From Microcystis aeruginosa Ma_MB_S_20031200_S102 (lineage in GTDB: Bacteria > Cyanobacteriota > Cyanobacteriia > Cyanobacteriales > Microcystaceae), in the NCBI GenBank assembly GCA_007095845.1, contig SFBI01000087.1:28287-92286 (forward strand): a DNA stretch of 64,000 nucleotides, written 5' to 3'. Shown here piece by piece: positions 53,662 to 62,678 of this stretch. The notes under the pieces were generated by a model that did not search any database, was not told the DNA's origin, and saw only the letters and a list, made by a program, of their open reading frames with translations. Within the stretch, counting starts at the first letter, position 1, and the number at the start of each line of letters is the position of its first letter. The position numbers and the translations under genes are program-made.

Positions 53662-54924
53662 GTGACCAACTCTCCATCCTATCCCTTTTTAACCACCCCC
53701 GTCGGCTCTTTGCAAATTCCTTTTTTAGAGCAAATTGAAGGAATTATTAGCAATAATAGTTATATTATCGAGGATGCACCCAAGTTAGTCAAATTATCTC
53801 TAGTCATTCCCACCTATAACGAGCGAGATAACGTTATTCCCCTAGTCGAGAATCTCAGTCAATTACTCGATCGAAAAATTCTTGATCAGTATGAACTAAT
53901 TATCGTTGATGATGACAGTCCCGATCGCACATGGGAATTAGCCGGCAAATTAACCTCGGATTACCCGCAACTACGGGTGATGCGTCGTCAGGGAGAAAAA
54001 GGATTAGCGTCGGCAGTGGTGCGGGGTTGGCAAGGGTCAAGAGGTGAGATACTAGGGGTAATCGATGGAGATTTACAACATCCCCCCGAAATTCTCTATA
54101 ATCTCCTCGAAAATATCGAAAAAGGAGCCGATTTAGCTCTTGCTAGTCGTCACGTCGAAGGGGGAGGAGTGAGCGAGTGGAGTCTGTTGCGACGATTTCT
54201 CTCCCGCGGCGCTCAAATTCTTGGTTTAATTCTACTGCCAGAAGTGGTCGGTCGCGTCTCCGATCCCATGAGCGGTTACTTTATGGTGCGTCGTCAAGCG
54301 ATCGCCGGTCCGATTCTTAATCCCACTGGTTACAAAATTTTACTAGAAGTCATCGGCAAAGGCCGCATCGAAACCATCGGAGAAGTGGGTTATGTTTTCC
54401 AAGAGCGACAGGAGGGGGAAAGTAAGGTAACTTGGAAACAATGGCTAGAATATATCTTCCATCTGCTGCGTTTGCGCTCTCAAAAGCCTCTCAGATTTTT
54501 AGATGCAATTGTCAATCTACCTTTAGACAGATTTATTCGCTTCGGTTTAGTGGGATTAACTGGGGTTTTTGTCGATATGGCTTTTCTCTATCTTCTCAGT
54601 GATCCCGCCGCTTTGGGTTGGGGATTAACCCGCAGCAAAATCATCGCTGCCGAATTAGCAATTATTAATAATTTTATCTGGAATGATCTCTGGACTTTTG
54701 GCGATTTATCGGCTCGTCAACGGGGTTGGAATAAACGCTGGAAAAGATTTTTCAAGTTCAATTTGATTTGTTTAGCTGGTTTAATTTTAAATGTACTGCT
54801 GCTTAACCTGCTCTTTAATGGTTTGGGAATCAATCGCTATCTAGCTAACTTTATTGCGATCGCCGTTGTCACGATTTGGAACTTTTGGGTTAATCTTAAA
54901 CTTAGTTGGCGGGTGACAAAATAG
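53662..54924 (+). CDS. Glycosyltransferase (dolichol-phosphate-mannose-synthase-like) fused to GtrA
   Basis: 420 residues from GTG 53662 (TTG 53620 possible). GT2 domain: VIPTYNERDNVIPL, IVDDDSPDRTWE, GVIDGDLQHPPE (acidic metal motif), SDPMSGYFMVRR, YVFQERQEGESKVTWKQW. The C-terminal 130 residues are a four-helix GtrA domain (FIRFGLVGLTGVFVDMAFLY, NNFIWNDLWTFGDL). It should charge a polyprenyl phosphate with a sugar and help flip it for envelope polysaccharide or glycoprotein synthesis. Confidence 0.9.
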   Translation: MTNSPSYPFLTTPVGSLQIPFLEQIEGIISNNSYIIEDAPKLVKLSLVIPTYNERDNVIPLVENLSQLLDRKILDQYELIIVDDDSPDRTWELAGKLTSDYPQLRVMRRQGEKGLASAVVRGWQGSRGEILGVIDGDLQHPPEILYNLLENIEKGADLALASRHVEGGGVSEWSLLRRFLSRGAQILGLILLPEVVGRVSDPMSGYFMVRRQAIAGPILNPTGYKILLEVIGKGRIETIGEVGYVFQERQEGESKVTWKQWLEYIFHLLRLRSQKPLRFLDAIVNLPLDRFIRFGLVGLTGVFVDMAFLYLLSDPAALGWGLTRSKIIAAELAIINNFIWNDLWTFGDLSARQRGWNKRWKRFFKFNLICLAGLILNVLLLNLLFNGLGINRYLANFIAIAVVTIWNFWVNLKLSWRVTK

Positions 54925-54938
54925 CCAGCTAGAAGCTA

Positions 54939-55173
54939 GGCTCTCTTTAGTTTCGTGGGTAAAATGTATTCTAGGATACATTCCTCCGAGCGAGGGAGTG
55001 GAACGAACCACAAAGACACAAAGGACACAAAGATTGATCGATCATAAGTAGTCATGCAAAATAAATTTCCCAGTGAAGATAGGCAAGAGGCAAAAGCTTC
55101 ATCGAAGTGTGTAATTAATTTTGCTTAGGTACTTATTGTAAGTTAAACTTATCACACAGAACCAAGAAGAGCC
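54939..55173. mobile_element. MITE-4 copy 2, carrying nested MITE-3
   Basis: GGCTCTCTTTAGTTTCGTGGG to the right end AAGAAGAGCC, split at a TA by MITE-3 (55047-55133). The outer element matches 42197-42338. Confidence 0.88.
55047..55133. mobile_element. MITE-3 copy 2, nested in MITE-4
   Basis: 87 bp, AGTAGTCATGCAAAATAAATT to TTTTGCTTAGGTACT, bordered by TA on each side. Only two heptamer-like units inside. Confidence 0.88.
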
Positions 55174-55217
55174 AAGAGAGCCGAAGCCTAAGTTACCTTT
55201 CTGTGGTAAGCAAATCT

Positions 55218-57983
55218 TTACTGCTCCGATTTAGGGGTTTCTTGGGAAGTGTCATCGTTCTTGGTTTTTGGTTCTTGTCCTTTAAAAGTAGGGATAAATC
55301 GCGACAAAACTTCAAAAAGCTGATTGAAGGTCGTTTGATTGATTTTACCCGTCAAGAGCAATAACACAAAGACAATAAAAGCAAAGATAAAAATAATTGT
55401 CAAAACGCTGGTAATATGCTTTGAATCTGGCACAAAATGGGCAAACACCGCAACTATACAAGCAACCACAGCGAAAACCAGCAACAAAGCGAGACTAGGT
55501 TTCAGGAGATTGGGAGTTTCTGGCGTTTTGGGACTCATAGGGCGATTTTCTCGGCTTTTGCGGCCACGTTCCTCCCTTTCGTCGAGATGCCTTTCTCTTT
55601 CTGTCTTAGATTCCACCCCTTCTAAGATATCGCGGATATTGTATTTGCCGCGCAAACCGGGGAGAGTTGCTTCGACGATACCTTGGCGATCGAGTTCTAT
55701 CAGATAGAGATAATCGACGGGAACTTCTACCCCGGTGGGTTGTTCCCCTTGCAATTCTCGAATCACTAACTTTTCCTGTACGGCTAAATTAGGGATAGTA
55801 TCGTGAATTTTCTGAAAATCTGTCTTAATAATAGCTAAAAGCGCACTAGCACGGGAACCCTGGGCTTTTATGCTGATATAGTTATCTTCCTCGTCGGCAC
55901 GCACCAAAGCTTTATTAAGATCCATTGTCAGAACCACACCACTACGCCAACGCATGGTTTTATAGATCATCTGGTGATTACGGACGATAAAGCGGGAAAT
56001 AATGCTACCGGGCAGGATATCATAACGGTACTGGAAGTGTAAAGGTGCGTTTTCGTAGATATCCACATCCGGTTCATCGATGGGTAGAAGATCGGTGATT
56101 AGATAGCGATCGGGACTGTACCCATCAAGGGGAAAACAGAGTTCAAATTTTCCCATCAAATCCATCAAAAATCGGCGTTTATTTTCGGGATAACGTTGGG
56201 GTTGTTTGAGAATATTTGCCAGATCTGGCAGTGAAAGAATGCCCTTTTTTTGCACCATCAAATCGTGATTATTGAGAATATCGTAAACACCGTCAGTTAC
56301 CCATTCCGGGTTCAGGACATTGGTTTCATTCAGTCGCGGATCATCTTGGTAGTTGAGGACAATACCGAGATCGTGGAGAAACTGCACTAAACTTTTTTGA
56401 TCGCTGGCCTCTTTAATCTCGGCTTTCTGACACATTTCCTGATACTTTTCGTAGGAAATAAAGTCATAACTCTTTTGCATTGTTTCTAGTTGAGTTTTGA
56501 TCTGAAACCAACTATTAGGCAATGGATCTTTGATATGGGGAATAACATCGATTTGAGAGGCGATTTCCTGCACAAGTTGCTCGATTCCCGCACCGGTTTT
56601 ACAGGAAGTGGCGATTAGTTTGGTGATTTGGGGATATTTTTTCCGGAGGGTGCGGATCTTAACTTGCGGGGGATTTTCATCGGCACAATTACCCACGATA
56701 ATCACGGGAGAATTGCCTCCGTAGGTTTCAATGAGTTTTAACCAGTATTCCAGACGGTTTTGCTGTTCGTTTTTGCGGTTGTCGAGGACAAGCAGATAAA
56801 GACTGCGTTTAGTCAGAAAAAACTGATGGGTGGTTTGCATCACTTTCTGACCGCCAAAATCCCAGAGATTGAGGCGAATATCGGGTTTTTGGGGCAGTTG
56901 CCACCTTTCAATATTAATGCCGGGGGTCTTGGGTTCTCCGGAATTAAAGGTATTGTGCAGTAACCGCTTTAACAGGGAAGTTTTCCCCACATCCCCCTCC
57001 CCCACCAATAAAACTTTAAGCTCATTAAGAGGGCGTTTTTCCCCTTTATGCTTGAGATAACTAAAAATCGCCTGCGGGTTGCCATCATCCCATATTTCTT
57101 CACCCCATCCCTGACGAATAATTTCCGGGGGAACGTTGGTAATCGGGTTATTTTCGAGGACTAATCGCTTCAGGTTGACTAGGTGAGCGAGCGCTTCTGG
57201 TATCTCCCTGATTTGGTTATTGCTGAGATAGAGGTATTGCAGGGAGGTGAGGTGAGCGAGTGCTTCTGGAATCTCGCTGATTTGGTTATTGATGAGGTTG
57301 AGGAATTGCAGGGAGGTGAGTTGAGCGAGCGCTTCTGGTATCTCCCTGATTTGGTTATTGCTGAGGTTGAGTTCTTGCAGGGAGGTAAGGTGAGCGAGTG
57401 CTTCTGGTATCTCCCTGATTTGGTTATTGCTGAGGTCGAGGTTTTGCAGGGAGGTGAGTTGAGCGAGTGCTTCTGGTATCTCCCTGATTTGGTTACTGTA
57501 GAGATAGAGGACTTGCAGGGAGGTAAGTTGAGCGAGCGCTTCTGGAATCTCCCTGATTTGGTTATCGCTGAGGTTGAGGTGTTGCAGGGAGGTAAGTCGA
57601 GCGAGCGCTTCTGGAATCTCCCTGATTTGGTTATCGCTGAGGTTGAGGTGTTGCAGGGAGGTAAGTCGAGCGAGCGCTTCTGGAATCTCGCTGATTTGGT
57701 TATTGTCGAGGTGGAGGCTTTGCAGGGAGGTAAGTTGAGCCAGCGCTTCTGGAATCTTCCTGATTTGGTTATTCCTGAGGTAGAGCCATTGCAGGGAGGT
57801 AAGTTGAGCGAGCGCTTCTGGAATCTCCCTGATTTGGTTACTGTAGAGATAGAGGTCTCTCAGGCGGGTGAGTTGAGCGATTTCGGGGGGAATTTCTGTT
57901 AAGTTTTTGTTGGACAGATCCAACCTCCCCGCTCCTTCGTCCTTTGCCCGTTGAATTAACTCTAATACTTTCTGTGCTGTCAT
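55218..57983 (-). CDS. Roco protein: LRR-Roc-COR GTPase with C-terminal membrane helices
   Basis: 921 residues. About 12 leucine-rich repeats of 23 residues (consensus PEALAQLTSLQxLxLSxNQIREI, about 35-310) precede a Roc GTPase: Walker A GEGDVGKTS, switch WDFGGQ, base-recognition NCAD (instead of NKxD), TSCKTGAG. The COR domain spans about 490-740 (FLHDLGIVLNYQDD, LNPEWVTDGVYDILNN, FPLDGYSPDRYLITDLLP). A charged linker and two membrane helices (LALLLVFAVVACIVAVFAHF, VLTIIFIFAFIVFVLLLL) close the protein. Bacterial Roco proteins dimerise through COR and cycle with GTP; their pathways are mostly unknown. Membrane anchoring at the C-terminus suggests a sensor at the membrane. Confidence 0.93.
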   Translation of the reverse strand: MTAQKVLELIQRAKDEGAGRLDLSNKNLTEIPPEIAQLTRLRDLYLYSNQIREIPEALAQLTSLQWLYLRNNQIRKIPEALAQLTSLQSLHLDNNQISEIPEALARLTSLQHLNLSDNQIREIPEALARLTSLQHLNLSDNQIREIPEALAQLTSLQVLYLYSNQIREIPEALAQLTSLQNLDLSNNQIREIPEALAHLTSLQELNLSNNQIREIPEALAQLTSLQFLNLINNQISEIPEALAHLTSLQYLYLSNNQIREIPEALAHLVNLKRLVLENNPITNVPPEIIRQGWGEEIWDDGNPQAIFSYLKHKGEKRPLNELKVLLVGEGDVGKTSLLKRLLHNTFNSGEPKTPGINIERWQLPQKPDIRLNLWDFGGQKVMQTTHQFFLTKRSLYLLVLDNRKNEQQNRLEYWLKLIETYGGNSPVIIVGNCADENPPQVKIRTLRKKYPQITKLIATSCKTGAGIEQLVQEIASQIDVIPHIKDPLPNSWFQIKTQLETMQKSYDFISYEKYQEMCQKAEIKEASDQKSLVQFLHDLGIVLNYQDDPRLNETNVLNPEWVTDGVYDILNNHDLMVQKKGILSLPDLANILKQPQRYPENKRRFLMDLMGKFELCFPLDGYSPDRYLITDLLPIDEPDVDIYENAPLHFQYRYDILPGSIISRFIVRNHQMIYKTMRWRSGVVLTMDLNKALVRADEEDNYISIKAQGSRASALLAIIKTDFQKIHDTIPNLAVQEKLVIRELQGEQPTGVEVPVDYLYLIELDRQGIVEATLPGLRGKYNIRDILEGVESKTERERHLDEREERGRKSRENRPMSPKTPETPNLLKPSLALLLVFAVVACIVAVFAHFVPDSKHITSVLTIIFIFAFIVFVLLLLTGKINQTTFNQLFEVLSRFIPTFKGQEPKTKNDDTSQETPKSEQ
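57184..57869 (-). repeat. 69-bp LRR-coding tandem repeats
   Basis: About ten units of 69 bp, highly similar at the DNA level; two adjacent units (around 57535-57672) encode identical 23-mers. This implies recent unequal exchange within the LRR tract. Confidence 0.92.
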
Positions 57984-58064
57984 TGACCATCCCCCCGCTA
58001 CTATATTTACTCCATTTTGGCAAAAGATCCAGTTAATGCAACTGGTGGTGATCAGCTAGTCTGC

Positions 58065-58190
58065 TTTTAATAGTGCGATCGCACTATTGTAGGGTGCGTT
58101 CCCTAATGTGGCTCCCACTGCTCCAGCGATCAATTTTTGGGGAACGCACCATGCCCATTGATTGCAGCTGTGGGTTAAAGTGCGATACCA
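58065..58190. repeat. GTGCGATCGCAC-bordered repeat
   Basis: GTGCGATCGCACTATTGTAG ... GGTGCGTTCCC ... GGGAACGCACC ... GTGGGTTAAAGTGCGATACC. Inner arms GGTGCGTTCCC/GGGGAACGCACC are inverted. A shorter relative lies at 50337-50397. Confidence 0.75.
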
Positions 58191-58262
58191 ACACCCCTAG
58201 ATGGGGTTGGAGGGATTGATTTAGGGCGCTATACTGGTTTATGGGATTATGTTATCTTTGAA

Positions 58263-58454
58263 TCAGTATCGAACAATAGGGAGGATAGGGAGAATAGGAC
58301 GGATGAAAATCCCAGTACTACTGGTAGGTTTAGTTCCTCCCACAATGTTGTTAATCTGTTGGTCAGCAGAGAGTTCGTCCAGATAGCTTTCTGAATCGAG
58401 GAAAAGTTCAGAACCGATGGGTCGTAAATCCGAGTGAATTTTAATCGAATCCAT
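58263..58454 (-). CDS. Double-glycine leader peptide, candidate bacteriocin/RiPP precursor
   Basis: 63 residues with a very good AGGAGA 8 bases before ATG 58454. The first 40 residues form an acidic leader: SDLRPIGSELFLDSESYLDE then LSADQQINNIVGG, ending in GG at 39-40. This leader pattern (LRPxGSELFxDSESxLxELS...GG) is one I recall from cyanobacterial bacteriocin-type precursors. The 23-residue core is TKPTSSTGIFIRPILPILPI followed by VRY. It has no Cys, so lanthionine bridges are impossible; Thr/Ser dehydration, proteolytic release or other changes remain possible. No modifying enzyme or peptidase-containing ABC exporter is nearby. Confidence 0.7.
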   Translation of the reverse strand: MDSIKIHSDLRPIGSELFLDSESYLDELSADQQINNIVGGTKPTSSTGIFIRPILPILPIVRY

Positions 58455-58623
58455 GTTTTGTCTCCTGGGTCAGGTCGATAGTGGATTGATTAAAGTCAGT
58501 TTGGTAAAATCCGAGCAGTAACTGACTTTTCATCGAAAATTTAGGTCTGAAACCCCGCCGTTTTAGGTTGGCTTTGCTGTTAAATATTAGCGCATTTACA
58601 CGATATATTCTAGAATGTGAGGT

Positions 58624-58866
58624 ATGGAAAAAGCCTATTCTTACCGATTTTACCCCACACCCGAACAAGAGTCGCTATTGCGGCGCACTTTGGGCTGTGT
58701 AAGATTAGTTTACAATAAAGCTCTCCATCTCAGAACACAAGCATGGTACGAAAGACAAGAAAGAGTAGGATATACTGAAACTTCTTCAATGCTAACCGAT
58801 TGGAAAAAACAAGAAGAATTAGAGTTTTTAAACGAAGTTAGCTGTGTACATTTACAACTAGGTTTA
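58624..58866 (+). pseudogene. IS200/IS605-type TnpB (OrfB), N-terminal fragment
   Basis: MEKAYSYRFYPTPEQESLLR, RTLGCVRLVYNKALHLRTQA, then SSMLTDWKKQEELEFLNEVS and CVHLQLG. This is the conserved N-terminus of TnpB-family RNA-guided nucleases. After residue 81 the frame passes into MITE-4 (58861), so the RuvC and zinc-finger parts are missing. Confidence 0.88.
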
Positions 58867-59125
58867 GTGGGTAAAATGTATTATAAGATACATTCCCCTG
58901 GCGAGGGAGTGGAACGAACCACAAAGACACAAAGGACACAAAGATTGATCGATCCTTTGTAAGTTAAACTTAAGTAGTCGTGCAAAATTAATTTCCTAGT
59001 GAAGAAAGGCAAAAGGCAAAAGGCAAAAGGCAAAAGGCAAAAGGCAAAAGGCAAAAGGCAAGAGGTGGTTAGATGTATGTAATTAATTTTGCTGAGGTAC
59101 TTATCACACAGAATTTAGAAGAGCC
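58861..59125. mobile_element. MITE-4 copy 3, truncated left end, carrying nested MITE-3
   Basis: GTGGGTAAAATGTATTATAAG ... GAACCACAAAGACACAAAGG ... GTAAGTTAAACTTA, then MITE-3, then TATCACACAGAATTTAGAAG and AGCC. The left terminus is missing where it meets tnpB. Confidence 0.85.
58973..59101. mobile_element. MITE-3 copy 3, nested in MITE-4, with heptamer array
   Basis: 129 bp bordered by TA. The interior is (GGCAAAA)7-8 at 59008-59062. It entered MITE-4 at a different TA than in copy 2. Confidence 0.88.
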
Positions 59126-59135
59126 AATGGGCGAA

Positions 59136-60443
59136 TTACAAATCATCCAACAAGAGCGTGACTAACACCTTATCGACGCGATTACCGTCCATATCCACTA
59201 CTTCCAAGCGCAACCTTTGCCATTCAAAATGATCAGCAGCTCCCGGAATCCTGCCAAGATGGGTAATAATAAAACCCCCTAAAGTGTGATAATTGCCCTG
59301 TTTTTCCCCGGGTAATTCACTAATTTCAAATAATTCTTTAAAATCTTCGATCGCTACTGTGCCATCGATCAACCAAGAACCGTCTTCCCGCTGCACGATC
59401 TGAGCATCTTCAATATTATCTAATTGGGGTAAATCGCCGACAATTGCCTCTAAAATATCCTGGCGCGTCACCAATCCTTGAATCACCCCGTACTCATCCA
59501 CTACCAAGGCAATATGATGGCCACTTTGCTGCACCAATTCTAAAACCTTTAAACCCCTAGTGCTTTCCGGCACAAAAAGCGGCTGCTGTAAATCCTTCGT
59601 TAGGTCGAAACTTTCACCGGTTAAACAATCGGCCAATAAGTCTGTGACTTCGATTACCCCCAAAACCTCATCTAAACTGCCCTGACACACAGGAAAACGG
59701 TTATGATTGCTCTCAATTAGCTTCTGGCGGTTAATTTCGGCACTATCTTCCAAATCTAGCCAAACAACATCCGGACGCGTGGTCATAATCTGACTTACTC
59801 GGCGATCGCTCAATCCTAACACCCTTTCCACCATATCCTGTTCTGCTTCCTCAAAGGTTCCCGCTTCGGTTCCCTGTTTAAGCATAATTTTCAATTCTTC
59901 CTCCGTAATGGGGGAATCATTATTATTCCCGCTAATCCCCAACAAACCGAGAATCAGATTAGTCGATTGACTCAAAAGATGGACAACAGGCGAAACAATT
60001 TTTGATAACCTATTGAGAGGATCAGCAACGAGGATAGCGATTTTTTCAGGATTACTTAAACCTAACCGTTTCGGCACTAATTCCCCCACCACTAGGGATA
60101 GATAGGTAATAATTAACACCACTAATCCTAATCCCAAAGCTTGACTATAGGGGGCTAAAACGGGAACTCGCGCCAATAATTGGGCCACACTGACCGATAA
60201 ATTGGCTCCTCCGTAGGCCCCGGCAAAGATACCCACGAGGGTAATGCCAATCTGCACCGTCGATAAAATTTGATTGGGATCATTGGCCAATTTTAAGGCC
60301 ATCGCTGCCCGTCGATCATCTCTGGCTAATTGTTCCAAACGGATTTTGCGGGCCGAGACAATGGCAATTTCCGAGAGAGCAAAGACTCCATTGAGGAGGA
60401 TGAGGAAAAAGATAACAAGAATTTCGGTAGTCGCCGAGAACAT
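59136..60443 (-). CDS. CNNM/CorC-type membrane protein (hemolysin C family)
   Basis: 435 residues. Four-helix DUF21 domain (about 1-190: ILVIFFLILLNGVFALSEIAIVSAR, AYGGANLSVSVAQLL, LVVGELVPKRLGLSNPE), a CBS pair (about 215-335: MTTRPDVVWLDLED, GVIEVTDLLADCL, IALVVDEYGVIQGLVTRQDI) and a C-terminal CorC_HlyC domain (GSWLIDGTVAIEDFKELF, TLGGFIITHLGRIP). Relatives are linked to Mg2+ or Co2+ efflux and ion balance. The name hemolysin is historical. Confidence 0.92.
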   Translation of the reverse strand: MFSATTEILVIFFLILLNGVFALSEIAIVSARKIRLEQLARDDRRAAMALKLANDPNQILSTVQIGITLVGIFAGAYGGANLSVSVAQLLARVPVLAPYSQALGLGLVVLIITYLSLVVGELVPKRLGLSNPEKIAILVADPLNRLSKIVSPVVHLLSQSTNLILGLLGISGNNNDSPITEEELKIMLKQGTEAGTFEEAEQDMVERVLGLSDRRVSQIMTTRPDVVWLDLEDSAEINRQKLIESNHNRFPVCQGSLDEVLGVIEVTDLLADCLTGESFDLTKDLQQPLFVPESTRGLKVLELVQQSGHHIALVVDEYGVIQGLVTRQDILEAIVGDLPQLDNIEDAQIVQREDGSWLIDGTVAIEDFKELFEISELPGEKQGNYHTLGGFIITHLGRIPGAADHFEWQRLRLEVVDMDGNRVDKVLVTLLLDDL

Positions 60444-60710
60444 GGTTAAAATTTACAGGTAAAAGGGCGGATAGTTGTTTAGATCATAGTGGGAGGATCG
60501 GTTAAGTTCAGTAAAGAATCATCTTGATTTTTAACGAGTTACGAAGGCTTGTGTCTGGAGAGGGGTACTCCCAGTATAAATGGGATAGGATCAAGTCCGC
60601 ACTCTTAGCTCAGTTAGCAGTAAACAGTCAAGAGTGACCTGTTGCCAGTAAAAAAAGTTGTCCCTGGGAGAGTGGGGACAAACTATCTCAATCTATTCGC
60701 CTGAAAAATT
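60444..60710. promoter_or_regulatory. Divergent promoter region of CNNM and GH57 genes
   Basis: 267 bases between divergent genes. TTGTCCC (60658-60664) and GGGGACAA (60675-60682) can form a hairpin about 30 bases before ATG 60711. An imperfect relative of the AGCAGTAAACAGT repeat is at 60611-60632. No gene. Confidence 0.35.
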
Positions 60711-62195
60711 ATGATCGCTACACCCGTATCATCGAAATCGAACCCTATCACGGAAATACGCCCCGGACTACCAACTATTTGCGGTTGGGAACAGGAAATC
60801 GCAGCGATTGTCAATCACGATGATCCGATCTTTTTACCGACAACAAATCTCAAATTAGACAATATTAAAGCTGGTTTTGCCTGTGCCTTGCATATGCACC
60901 AACCCACCATCCCCGCTGGTGTTAACGGGGAATTAATCTGCAATCTCCAGCATATGTTCGAGCATCAAGGGGATGGTGATAACCATAATGCCAGCGTTTT
61001 TGCCTGGTGTTACAGCCGCATGGGCGATTTTATCCCGGAATTGGTGGCGGAAGGCTGTAATCCCCGAATTATGCTCGATTATTCCGGCAATCTCCTCTGG
61101 GGTTTGGTACAGATGGGACGGCAGGATGTCCTCGATAAACTCAAGTTAATCACCTGTAACAGTCAATATCAACCATCTGTGGAATGGTTGGGTACGATGT
61201 GGAGTCATGCGGTGGCTCCTTCCACACCGATTCCCGATCTAAAATTACAGATGCAAGCATGGCAAACCTATTTTGCCTCGATTTTTGGCCCGGATGCCCT
61301 AAAACGAGTCAAAGGGTTCTCTCCCCCAGAAATGCACCTTCCTAACCATCCTGATACCCTCTACGAGTATATTAAAGCTCTGAAAGAATGCGGCTATCGT
61401 TGGTTATTGGTACAGGAACACTCGGTGGAAAATCTCGACGGTTCGGGATTGAGTCAGGAACAAAAATATATTCCTAATCGCCTGGTGGCCCGCAATTCTC
61501 GCGGTGAAGTGATTGCGATTACTGCTTTGATTAAAACCCAGGGTTCCGACACCAAATTAGTCGCCCAAATGCAACCCTACCACGAGGCTAAATGCCGCGG
61601 TAAACAGCAAATCGGCGGCGTTTGGGTTCCTTCCCTAGGTTCCCAGATTGCCGACGGTGAAAATGGTGGCGTGATGATGAATGAATTTCCTCGCGATTTT
61701 CCCAATCCTTGGCGGGAAATGCAGGGGGGTTCCAGTGTGGCAGGATTTAACGGTACGGAATATCTGGAGTTAATCGAGGCTGCTGGTGTTAATCCCCAAG
61801 ATTATCCGGCAATTCAAGCCGTACATCAGCATAAAATCTGGCAGCGAGTTAATCCGGATACCACTACCCCAGAAGCGGTAGAACAGGCGATCGCTGATTT
61901 AAAACAGTCCGACCACCGTTTTAGCATGGATGGGGCATCTTGGACAAATGATCTCAGTTGGGTGCGCGGTTACGAAAATGTCTTGGAACCGATGAACCAA
62001 TTAAGCGCTAAATTCCACGAGAAATATGATCCTTTAGTACAAGCGGATCCTAGCTTCACCCGACGGCCGGATTATCTGGAGGCACTGCTTTATAATTTGC
62101 TCGTGCAAACCAGTTGTTTCCGTTATTGGGGCCAGGGTACTTGGACCGATTATGCTCGCACTTTGTACGAAAGAGGCGCGGCCTTAACCCGCTAA
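60711..62195 (+). CDS. Glycoside hydrolase family 57-like protein
   Basis: 494 residues. [15 protein letters not shown] carries the GH57 region I Hx[15 protein letters not shown] resembles the nucleophile region (Glu in PPEM); [22 protein letters not shown] resembles the acid region. GH57 enzymes act on alpha-glucans (amylases, branching or 4-alpha-glucanotransferases). The rest ([36 protein letters not shown]) is known to me from cyanobacterial GH57-like proteins of unproved specificity. With glgA in the window, a glycogen role is plausible. Confidence 0.85.
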   Translation: MIATPVSSKSNPITEIRPGLPTICGWEQEIAAIVNHDDPIFLPTTNLKLDNIKAGFACALHMHQPTIPAGVNGELICNLQHMFEHQGDGDNHNASVFAWCYSRMGDFIPELVAEGCNPRIMLDYSGNLLWGLVQMGRQDVLDKLKLITCNSQYQPSVEWLGTMWSHAVAPSTPIPDLKLQMQAWQTYFASIFGPDALKRVKGFSPPEMHLPNHPDTLYEYIKALKECGYRWLLVQEHSVENLDGSGLSQEQKYIPNRLVARNSRGEVIAITALIKTQGSDTKLVAQMQPYHEAKCRGKQQIGGVWVPSLGSQIADGENGGVMMNEFPRDFPNPWREMQGGSSVAGFNGTEYLELIEAAGVNPQDYPAIQAVHQHKIWQRVNPDTTTPEAVEQAIADLKQSDHRFSMDGASWTNDLSWVRGYENVLEPMNQLSAKFHEKYDPLVQADPSFTRRPDYLEALLYNLLVQTSCFRYWGQGTWTDYARTLYERGAALTR

Positions 62196-62271
62196 GATAG
62201 CAAGATATCTAGGGTGCAGATTCTGCGCCCTAGTAATACTAAATCCGTTGAGTATAGGTAATATATCAGGA

Positions 62272-62415
62272 TAGGCAATAGGCAATAGGCAAGGGGCAAG
62301 GGGCAATAGGCAATAGGCAATAGGCAATAGGCAATAGGCAATAGGCAATAGGCAATAGGCAATAGGCAATAGGCAATAGGCAATAGGCAATAGGCAATAG
62401 GCAATAGGCAATAGG
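62272..62415. repeat. Heptanucleotide tandem repeat ATAGGCA
   Basis: About 16 uninterrupted 7-bp units (62302-62413) with a few degenerate ones before. The minus-strand frame through it (repeating LPIAYCL) is an artefact of the repeat. Confidence 0.96.
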
Positions 62416-62464
62416 GGGAATAAATAATCAGTTTTTGATAACCAGATTTAGTATAATTTCTGAT

Positions 62465-62668
62465 ATGTCAAATCAAGAAACTAAACCAGCATCTATTTCT
62501 CTGAATGCTAGGAAGCAATCTGTTGATTTTCCTCAAAACCCTGAACAGCCACTTCTAGTTGAAGAATTGGAATGGTCAGAAACCGAGGTCAAAGAATCTT
62601 ATTATCACCTCCAACACCTTGAAAATGATTGGAATGCACCTAAAATAAATATTTATTACAAGCTTTAA
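62465..62668 (+). CDS. Hypothetical small acidic protein
   Basis: 67 residues from ATG 62465: [55 protein letters not shown]. No recognised family. It converges on the hicA gene with an 11-base gap and could belong to the accessory toxin-antitoxin cluster. Confidence 0.4.
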   Translation: MSNQETKPASISLNARKQSVDFPQNPEQPLLVEELEWSETEVKESYYHLQHLENDWNAPKINIYYKL

Positions 62669-62678
62669 TCGAGGTGAT

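Noticed and set aside
57183..57902. Long plus-strand open frame of about 239 codons opposite the LRR tract
   Set aside because: It is the antisense of the 69-bp LRR repeats; periodic composition keeps the frame open. The sense strand has a clear Roco protein.
58441..58668. Minus-strand frame of 75 codons upstream of the double-glycine peptide
   Set aside because: Overlaps the tnpB remnant and the SD of the peptide gene in another frame; no recognisable features.
62184..62411. Minus-strand frames encoding repeated LPIAYCL
   Set aside because: Pure product of the ATAGGCA heptamer array; no start context or domain.
62272..62415. Possible CRISPR array
   Set aside because: Units are 7 bp without spacers. 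No 25-40 bp repeats with unique spacers occur in the window and no cas genes are seen.
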